64,000 nucleotides of DNA, from NCBI GenBank assembly GCA_000283575.1, contig AP012044.1, positions 2,232,001 to 2,296,000 of the forward strand, read 5' to 3'. The notes beneath the pieces were generated by a model. That model was not told the DNA's origin, searched no databases, and was given only the letters and a program-made list of their open reading frames with translations. Of the stretch, positions 59,105-64,000 are shown in pieces. How positions within the stretch are numbered: the first letter of the stretch is position 1; every line of letters begins with the position of its first letter. This DNA is from Oscillibacter valericigenes Sjm18-20. GTDB taxonomy: Bacteria; Bacillota; Clostridia; Oscillospirales; Oscillospiraceae. The position numbers were made by a program, and so were the translations under genes.

Positions 59105-59212
59105 TCATTGTTTATCTCTGCACGAGTCATAGATCTTTTTGGTGTGAATACAAACCGCCTCGCGGATGCAACGGGAATCATCCACAGGTCCGGGCATGAT
59201 CTTGTCAGGCAT
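59105..59212 (-). pseudogene. 5' part (34 codons) of the split host gene
   Basis: ATG at 59210-59212 has GGAGG seven bases upstream. Read: MPDKIMPGPVDDSRCIREAV, then CIHTKKIYDSCRDK, after which the phage adds one Gln and TGA (59105-59107). The block KKIYDSCRDK continues exactly into DCVEDLRFYP of the 3' part at 18,876 downwards. The gene's own promoter side and terminator (18,092) are intact, so only excision is needed for the full 280-residue product. Confidence 0.92.
59111..59116. other. attR core of the prophage (TTTATC)
   Basis: Matches the attL core at 18877-18882; to its right is host coding sequence of the split gene, to its left phage sequence. AAATCTTT lies on the phage side of both cores in the same orientation (18901-18908 and 59090-59097) and may belong to the attP arms. 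Confidence 0.88.
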
Positions 59213-59261
59213 TGCAATACCTCCTATTTAAGTAGCTGTGAAAGAAAGTCTCTTTCAGTCC

Positions 59262-59287
59262 AGTCTATGCTTCCGAAAAAAAAGAGT
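59262..59287 (-). promoter_or_regulatory. Candidate sigma-K-like promoter of the split gene
   Basis: Minus strand: AC (59286-59287), 16-base spacer, CATAGACT (59262-59269), as in the late mother-cell sigma-K consensus (AC...CATAnnnT). The leader would be ~43 bases. The -35 match is only two bases and lies inside the upstream terminator, so this is weak. Confidence 0.3.
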
Positions 59288-59318
59288 GAGCACTCCGGGC
59301 CCTAACCTCGGAGTGCTC
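59274..59318 (-). terminator. Terminator of the hydroxyacyl-CoA dehydrogenase operon
   Basis: GAGCACTCCG (59288-59297) pairs with CGGAGTGCTC (59309-59318), followed on the minus strand by CACTCTTTTTTTT (59274-59283). The plus side also has an A-run, so it could end either strand. Confidence 0.88.
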
Positions 59319-59426
59319 AAAAAAAAGTAATCGGACAGGGAGACGAAAATGGAAAAAAAGCGGAGCTCGGGGACTCGCAGTCCAGTATTTTCCCTCCGCC
59401 CTGCGCCGGGCTGAGCCTGCTCTCCC

Positions 59427-60317
59427 TTATTTCTTCTCAGTATTGTATGTATACCAGCCCTTGCCGCTCTTACGCCCGAATTCACCCTTTTGGAACTTTT
59501 CAATTACCAACGGGCTTGGCTTGTCAAATTCGTCTCCGCTCTCGGCATAGCGGTCGGAGCGAACGTAGTAATTCACATCGATGCCGGTCAAATCCATCAG
59601 TCTAAAGGGTCCCATCGGATATCCAAGGCCCTTTTCGCAGGCGGTGTCGATGTCCTCCACCGAAGCGATCCCCTTTTCCAGAAGCAGGCAAGCTTCGTGC
59701 GTCACGGCGGCATTGATGCGGTTGGCAACAAAGCCGGCGATCTCCTTGTGAATCGTAATGGGGGCCTTTCCGGTATTGATAGCAAAAGCCCGTGCGGTCT
59801 CCACCGTCTGCTCGGACGTATGGGGTCCGCAGACCACCTCAACCAGCTGCATCACCAGCGCGGGATTGAAGTAGTGCATATTCAAAAGGCGTTCCGGATG
59901 CACCGTGACGTCGGCAAACTTGGAGCTGACCATATTGGAGCTGTTGGTGGCCAGAATGGCGTCGGGCTTGCAGAGCTTTCCAAGCTTGGCAAACAGCTGG
60001 CGCTTGATCTCCAGATTTTCAATAATCGCTTCAATGACGATGTCGGCTTGAGACACAGCGGTGTCCACATCCCCGGTGAAAGACAGATTCTTCCTCACCG
60101 CTTCGCATTCCTCTTTGGTGATCCGCCCTTTGGCGACGCGCCCGTCCAGATACTCCTTCGCCCACTTTTCCGCTTTTTCCAGCGCGGCGGGGAATGAATC
60201 GCAGACAACGACGCGATAGTTGTGTGCGCGTCCGTTCAGGACCGAGTTCATTGCAATCTGCTGGCCCATGGTACCCGCGCCCACCACGGCGACATTTTTG
60301 ATCTCTTTAATTTTCAT
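59427..60317 (-). CDS. hbd: 3-hydroxybutyryl-CoA dehydrogenase
   Basis: A ~296-residue NAD-dependent enzyme: Rossmann motif VAVVGAGTMGQQIA at the N-terminus, the catalytic-region HYFNPALVMQLVEVV and GFVANRINAA. It interconverts 3-hydroxybutyryl-CoA and acetoacetyl-CoA (butyrate synthesis or beta-oxidation). Start ATG 60315-60317 preferred over GTG 60329. It follows the thiolase gene by ~40 bases in one operon. Confidence 0.93.
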   Translation of the reverse strand: MKIKEIKNVAVVGAGTMGQQIAMNSVLNGRAHNYRVVVCDSFPAALEKAEKWAKEYLDGRVAKGRITKEECEAVRKNLSFTGDVDTAVSQADIVIEAIIENLEIKRQLFAKLGKLCKPDAILATNSSNMVSSKFADVTVHPERLLNMHYFNPALVMQLVEVVCGPHTSEQTVETARAFAINTGKAPITIHKEIAGFVANRINAAVTHEACLLLEKGIASVEDIDTACEKGLGYPMGPFRLMDLTGIDVNYYVRSDRYAESGDEFDKPSPLVIEKFQKGEFGRKSGKGWYTYNTEKK

Positions 60318-60356
60318 GGTTTGGTACACTCCCTTTTTAAATTGTGCAATGATGCC

Positions 60357-61547
60357 TTAGTCTAATTTTTCAATGATGGTTGCCATGCTCTGCCCACCGC
60401 CGATGCAGAGGGTGGCAAGTCCGAAATGTCCGCCGGTCCGTTGGAGGTTGTGCAGCAGCGTGACGATCAACCGCGCGCCGGTGCACCCCAGAGGATGGCC
60501 CAGGGCAATGGCGCCGCCGCTGATGTTGACTCTGGCCGGGTCCAAACCCAGATCCCGGATGCAGGCCACGGACTGGGAGGCAAACGCCTCGTTCAGTTCG
60601 ATCAGGTCTATCTGTTCTTTCTTCATGCCTGTGCGTTCCAAAACTTTCTTGGTGGAAAGGACCGGGCCGTAACCCATGATGGAGGGGTCCAAAGCGGCAT
60701 AGGCCACATCTACGATCCGTGCCAAGGGCTTGAGCCCCGTCTCCTGGACCTTCTTCTCCGACATCAAAACCAGAGCGGCCGCACCGTCGTTGCGGCCGCA
60801 GGAGTTGCCGGCGGTCACGGTTCCGTCCGGTTTAACGATGGGCTTGAGCTTCGCCAGAACCTCCACCGTGGTCCCGGGGCGGGGAAATTCATCCGTTTCA
60901 AAAGTAAAGGCTCTCTTTTTCTCCTTCACCTCCACCGGCACAATCTCTTTCTTGAAATGCCCGGCGGCAATCGCTTCCAGAGCCCGGCGCTGGCTCTCCG
61001 CGGCAAAGGCGTCCTGCTCCTCTCGGGTGATGTGGAAGCGCTCCGCCACATTCTCGGCAGTCTTGGGCATGCTCAGGCCGGTTCCATAGATTTCGGAGGG
61101 CTGCGCGGTGGTTCCGGCCTCAATATTGGAATCCACCAGGGTAAGCGCACCGTTTCCCCAGCGCTCATTTCTCAGGTAATGGGGAGCGCGGCTCATATTC
61201 TCCGTTCCGCCCGCAACAATCACATCCGAATAGCCGCACCAGATATCCTGGCAGCCGCACAGCACCGCCTGCATGGCGGAAGCGCACAGCCGATTCACGG
61301 TATATCCGGGAACGGACTCCGGAATGCCGGCCAGCAACGCCGAACAGCGCGCAACGTTCGACGCCTCGGTGCTCTGGCGCACCTCGCCCAGAATTACCTG
61401 ATCGACTGCCGACCCCTCCACGTGAGACCGATTCAATGCCTCTTTAATGACCAGTGCTCCAAGCTTATAGGCGGGAACGCTTTTCAGCGAACCGCCATAA
61501 CGGCCCTGAGCCGTGCGGACAGCGCCCATGATATAGATGTTTTCCAA
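60357..61547 (-). CDS. thl: Acetyl-CoA C-acetyltransferase (thiolase)
   Basis: A 396-residue thiolase that makes or cleaves acetoacetyl-CoA. Catalytic Cys near 90 in NRLCASAMQAV, His in LIELNEAFASQSV, the second Cys in ALGHPLGCTGARL. TTG 61545-61547 with GGGGG upstream gives the normal length; an upstream in-frame start would add 13 unconserved residues. First gene of the minus-strand operon, with a sigma-54-type element in front. Confidence 0.95.
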   Translation of the reverse strand: MENIYIMGAVRTAQGRYGGSLKSVPAYKLGALVIKEALNRSHVEGSAVDQVILGEVRQSTEASNVARCSALLAGIPESVPGYTVNRLCASAMQAVLCGCQDIWCGYSDVIVAGGTENMSRAPHYLRNERWGNGALTLVDSNIEAGTTAQPSEIYGTGLSMPKTAENVAERFHITREEQDAFAAESQRRALEAIAAGHFKKEIVPVEVKEKKRAFTFETDEFPRPGTTVEVLAKLKPIVKPDGTVTAGNSCGRNDGAAALVLMSEKKVQETGLKPLARIVDVAYAALDPSIMGYGPVLSTKKVLERTGMKKEQIDLIELNEAFASQSVACIRDLGLDPARVNISGGAIALGHPLGCTGARLIVTLLHNLQRTGGHFGLATLCIGGGQSMATIIEKLD

Positions 61548-61616
61548 TTTTAGCAGCCCCCTTCGGTTTGTTCTTACTACATTCAATTTATAAAATTAGC
61601 CGGTCAATTATAGTTG

Positions 61617-61632
61617 AGCAAGAATGATGCCA
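61617..61632 (-). promoter_or_regulatory. Sigma-54-type promoter element (-24/-12) before thl
   Basis: Minus strand TGGCATCATTCTTGCT (61617-61632): TGG and TTGCT match the -24/-12 consensus (TGGCACrN4TTGCw) in 14 of 16 positions. Start site would be ~60 bases before the thiolase TTG. Stated as sequence match only. Confidence 0.6.
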
Positions 61633-61744
61633 AACGGCTTATGTTCAATAATTTTAATGGTATTTGTTAAAAAGCGCGGTTCTTTTTCGCCTTGTGGCAC
61701 GGGAGAGTCAATATTTCCTCAAAAGACAGAAGCCTTTTCTCGAA

Positions 61745-61818
61745 AAGTGTGAACTGAGAAGTGTGAAATAGGTGCATGAAAACATGTGAATTCACACTTG
61801 AACTTTGAATTTCACAGT
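61745..61818. promoter_or_regulatory. Cluster of TGTGAA repeats, candidate enhancer for both promoters
   Basis: AAGTGTGAA at 61745-61753 and again at 61759-61767, a palindrome TGTGAATTCACA at 61785-61796, and TTTCACAGTT near 61,810. The 430-base divergent gap (61,548-62,024) contains this block between the two sigma-54-type elements, 110-170 bases from each, the right distance for an enhancer-binding protein. Confidence 0.6.
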
Positions 61819-61926
61819 TGCCCTGCTTGCTTTTCCAGGACCTGTCCCCATGAAATCCATCCCGTTTCCGATGTTTGATTTGTAAAATCCTCCAAAAAGG
61901 CAGAAAAGCACGAATTTATCTGTGAT

Positions 61927-61942
61927 TGGTATGTATTTTGCT
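61927..61942 (+). promoter_or_regulatory. Sigma-54-type promoter element (-24/-12) before the enoyl-CoA hydratase
   Basis: TGGTATGTATTTTGCT matches TGGYACRN4TTGCW in 15 of 16 positions (T for C at one site). The start codon at 62,025 leaves an ~70-base leader. Confidence 0.7.
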
Positions 61943-62024
61943 TTTCCATTGACAGGGGACGGTTATCGCCAGACGCTTAACCTGAAACTTCAAACGTAAC
62001 GCAGCAAAGGAGGAACGAAGCGAT

Positions 62025-62807
62025 ATGCAGTTCGACAATATTTTGTACGAGGTGAACGATGGAATCCTCTATCTGACCCTGAACCGTCCGGAGGTCCGCA
62101 ATGCGCTCAGTCCGGAAATGTGGAACGACATTCGCACGGCGACTCAGTGCGCCCGGGAGGATGATTCAATAAGAACGGTGATTGTCAGCGGTGCAGGCGA
62201 CAAGGCTCTGGCCAGTGGAGCGGACATCCGGGAGATACACGACCGCGATTATCTCAAAATGCTGTTGGCGACAGCCTCCGTCTCTCTTAAGGAATTGGAG
62301 GAGCTGTACAAGCCGGTGATCTGCGCGGTGAACGGCTTTGCGCTGGGCGGCGGCTGCGAGCTGGCTATGGCCTGTGATATCCGTGTGGCAACGCGGCGCT
62401 CAAAGTTTGGACAGCCGGAGGTCAATCTGGGCATTATGCCCGGTGCGGGCGGCACACAGAGGCTCCCCCGTCTGGTGGGACTCGCAAAAGCCAAGGAGCT
62501 GATTTTTACCGGACGCATTATCACCGCCGAGGAGGCAGCGTCCATCGGCCTTGTCAACCATGTGACCGACGACACCCGGGAGGCGCTGATGCACGAGGCC
62601 AAGGAAATCGCCCGGCAGATCATGACAAAAGGGCCGATGGCGATCTCTCTGGCCAAAATGTCCATTAACCTGGGCTGTGAGACGGATATCAACACCGGAT
62701 TGATGATTGAGCGGCTGGCGCAGACCATCGCTTTCAGTACGGAGGACCGCAGGGAGGGAACCGCGGCATTTTTGGAGAAGCGTCCCGCGGACTTCAAGGG
62801 CCGCTGA
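62025..62807 (+). CDS. Enoyl-CoA hydratase / crotonase
   Basis: A 260-residue crotonase: CoA/oxyanion motifs SGAGDKALASGADIREI and AVNGFALGGGCELAMACDIRVA (quoted as NGFALGGGCELAMACD), with the catalytic Glu in PEVNLGIMPGAGGTQRLPRLVG, split as PEVNLGIMPGAGGTQRL. It hydrates crotonyl-CoA to 3-hydroxybutyryl-CoA. AAAGGAGG RBS. Divergent from hbd-thl; both arms belong to one pathway. Confidence 0.93.
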   Translation: MQFDNILYEVNDGILYLTLNRPEVRNALSPEMWNDIRTATQCAREDDSIRTVIVSGAGDKALASGADIREIHDRDYLKMLLATASVSLKELEELYKPVICAVNGFALGGGCELAMACDIRVATRRSKFGQPEVNLGIMPGAGGTQRLPRLVGLAKAKELIFTGRIITAEEAASIGLVNHVTDDTREALMHEAKEIARQIMTKGPMAISLAKMSINLGCETDINTGLMIERLAQTIAFSTEDRREGTAAFLEKRPADFKGR

Positions 62808-62908
62808 TCTTCGGAATTCTCTTTAAAAATCAGCAGCCCCCAGGTCAATATTTAATCATATAAAAGGAACGATCCGCGTTCCTGAGAACATCTAGGAGGA
62901 ATTTATTT

Positions 62909-64000
62909 ATGAAACCGTTGGAAGGCATTCGTGTTGTGGATCTGTCGACTATGCTTGCCGGGCCAATGACCGGCCGTATTCTCGCCGAGTGGGGTGCCGA
63001 CGTCATCAAGGTCGAGTCCTCAAACGGAGATGCCTGGCGCAAGCAGGCCGGAACGACCCTCTCTCCCTGCACGGAGGAGGCCAATCCAAACTTCGATATG
63101 CAGAATTTGAACAAGCGTTTTGTTTCCCTGAATATGCGTTCGTCCGGTGGCGCCGCCGCCATGATGAAGCTTTTATCCACGGCGGACATTCTTCTCACCA
63201 ACTACCGTGTTCAGGCGCTCCACGGCATGGGACTTGCCTATGAGCAGATCAAGGACAAATTCCCCCGCCTGATTCACGCGTCCGTCCTGGGCTATGGTGC
63301 CGAGGGGCCGGATAAGGACCGTCCGGGCTACGACTACACGGTTTTCTTCTCCAGAACCGGCCTGATGTCCGATCTCTCTCCGGCAGGGGCCGGTCCGCTG
63401 GTTCCCATCGGAGGAATCGGAGACCACAGCGTTGCCGTCGCGCTGGCCGGCGGAATTGCCGCCGCCCTCTATCGCAGAAGTGTCACCGGTCTCGGCGACA
63501 AGGTAGACGTATCCTTGCTGCAATCCGGCGTTTTCATTCTCAGCACCGGTATTCTCAACGGTTTCAATGGCCGCAAGCTTCCCCGGGATCGCTACGACTG
63601 CGGCCACGCCGGCAGCAATACCTATCAGGGTTCCGACGGCGAATGGTTTTATCTGGCCGTCATTGACTACCGACGGTTCCCGGAGTTGTGCGAGCTTTTG
63701 GGGATGCCGGAAATCGCGCAGGACCCCAAGTACAATACCTCTGCCGCCTACTATGCAAACAGGGCCGAGCTGACCCATATTTTTGATAAAAAGTTTGCCC
63801 AGCACCCTGTTGACTACTGGGATAAGCAGCTGACCGAACATGATCTGCCCCACGAGGTCCTGCGTCACTTTAAAGACGTTCCCAATGATCCTCAGGTCCA
63901 GGTCAACCACTATACTTATTTCCACGAGTACTCCGACGGAACCAAGACCGTATTTGCAAACGGTCCCGTCCACTTCGGCTCCATCGACCCTGCGAAAATC
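62909..64000 (+). CDS. Class III CoA-transferase (CaiB/BaiF family), cut by window end
   Basis: Starts ATG 62909 (AGGAGG upstream): MKPLEGIRVVDLSTMLAGPM, with the family GPMTGRILAEWGADVIKVE and the catalytic-Asp region RPGYDYTVFFSRTGLM. About 364 codons are present without a stop. These enzymes move CoA between acyl-CoAs and carboxylates (carnitine/crotonobetaine, formate/oxalate or aromatic acids); the substrate cannot be told from sequence. Likely activates the acid that enters the beta-oxidation arm. Confidence 0.9.
   Translation, partial: MKPLEGIRVVDLSTMLAGPMTGRILAEWGADVIKVESSNGDAWRKQAGTTLSPCTEEANPNFDMQNLNKRFVSLNMRSSGGAAAMMKLLSTADILLTNYRVQALHGMGLAYEQIKDKFPRLIHASVLGYGAEGPDKDRPGYDYTVFFSRTGLMSDLSPAGAGPLVPIGGIGDHSVAVALAGGIAAALYRRSVTGLGDKVDVSLLQSGVFILSTGILNGFNGRKLPRDRYDCGHAGSNTYQGSDGEWFYLAVIDYRRFPELCELLGMPEIAQDPKYNTSAAYYANRAELTHIFDKKFAQHPVDYWDKQLTEHDLPHEVLRHFKDVPNDPQVQVNHYTYFHEYSDGTKTVFANGPVHFGSIDPAKI

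Larger units (their letters stand above)
18877..59116. mobile_element. Complete podovirus-like prophage inserted by a serine integrase
   Basis: About 40.2 kb bounded by TTTATC cores at 18877-18882 and 59111-59116. Contents read from the right: serine integrase, small ORF, SF1 helicase, repressor, divergent switch (plus strand), then on the minus strand regulator, small early genes, PcfK/PcfJ-like and DUF3102 genes, terminase large, an opposite-strand cargo pair, HUH Rep-like gene, terminase small, portal, scaffold, capsid, connector and tail genes, holin, CHAP lysin, internal virion proteins, and AT-rich cargo at the left end. Absence of tape-measure, tail-tube and sheath genes suggests a short-tailed virion. 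All structural genes look intact, so it may be inducible. Confidence 0.93.

Noticed and set aside
59220..59275. Sigma-E promoter for the split gene
   Set aside because: CATAGACT fits a -10 but no ATA-type -35 at 13-14 bases; the sigma-K reading (AC + 16) is better though weak.
1..64000. CRISPR array
   Set aside because: No regularly spaced direct repeats of 25-40 bases anywhere; the TGTGAA and GTTCCT repeats are short and different in kind.

Overview
The window comes from an anaerobic, spore-forming, high-G+C member of the Clostridia, most like the Oscillospiraceae (Oscillibacter/Flavonifractor/Dysosmobacter type). The evidence is a complete spoIIIAA-AH operon, Firmicutes ArgR/RecN/TlyA/Dxs gene order, an OLE RNA locus, CoA-thioester fermentation genes, and Firmicutes-type promoters and ribosome binding sites. 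No tRNA, rRNA or CRISPR array is visible.

Region 1 (1-18.1 kb, all minus strand) is host core chromosome. Transcription runs right to left: spoIIIAA-AB-AC-AD-AE-AF-AG-AH (SpoIIIA-SpoIIQ feeding channel), an Asp23 protein and nusB. After a terminator come xseA, xseB, ispA, the large non-coding OLE RNA and its membrane partner OapA, then dxs, tlyA, nadK, argR and recN. These are followed by a cysteine desulfidase/serine dehydratase-like gene, a site-2-protease family gene and the start of scpA. This gene order is the classic OLE locus.

Region 2 (18,877-59,116) is a prophage of about 40.2 kb with podovirus-like content: portal, scaffold, capsid, head-tail proteins, a giant internal virion protein, CHAP lysin and holin, but no tape measure or tail tube. 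It was inserted by a large serine recombinase into a conserved cysteine-rich host gene. The 5' end of that gene (34 codons with RBS) lies just right of the prophage and the remaining ~246 codons just left of it. The two parts share the 6-bp core TTTATC and rejoin exactly in frame on excision. Late and early phage genes run on the minus strand from a divergent CI/Cro-like switch at ~53.8 kb. The lysogeny genes (repressor, SF1 helicase, small ORF, integrase) run on the plus strand. AT-rich cargo (morons) is present: a SIR2 + P-loop protein with its neighbour at the left end, and a two-gene membrane-protein cassette on the opposite strand inside the packaging module.

Region 3 (59.1-64 kb) is host chromosome again: 3-hydroxyacyl-CoA dehydrogenase and thiolase (minus) diverge from enoyl-CoA hydratase and a class III CoA-transferase (plus, cut by the window end). 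The divergent intergenic region holds two sigma-54-type -24/-12 elements facing outwards and a cluster of TGTGAA repeats between them, suggesting one enhancer-binding protein controls both arms of a beta-oxidation/fermentation pathway.
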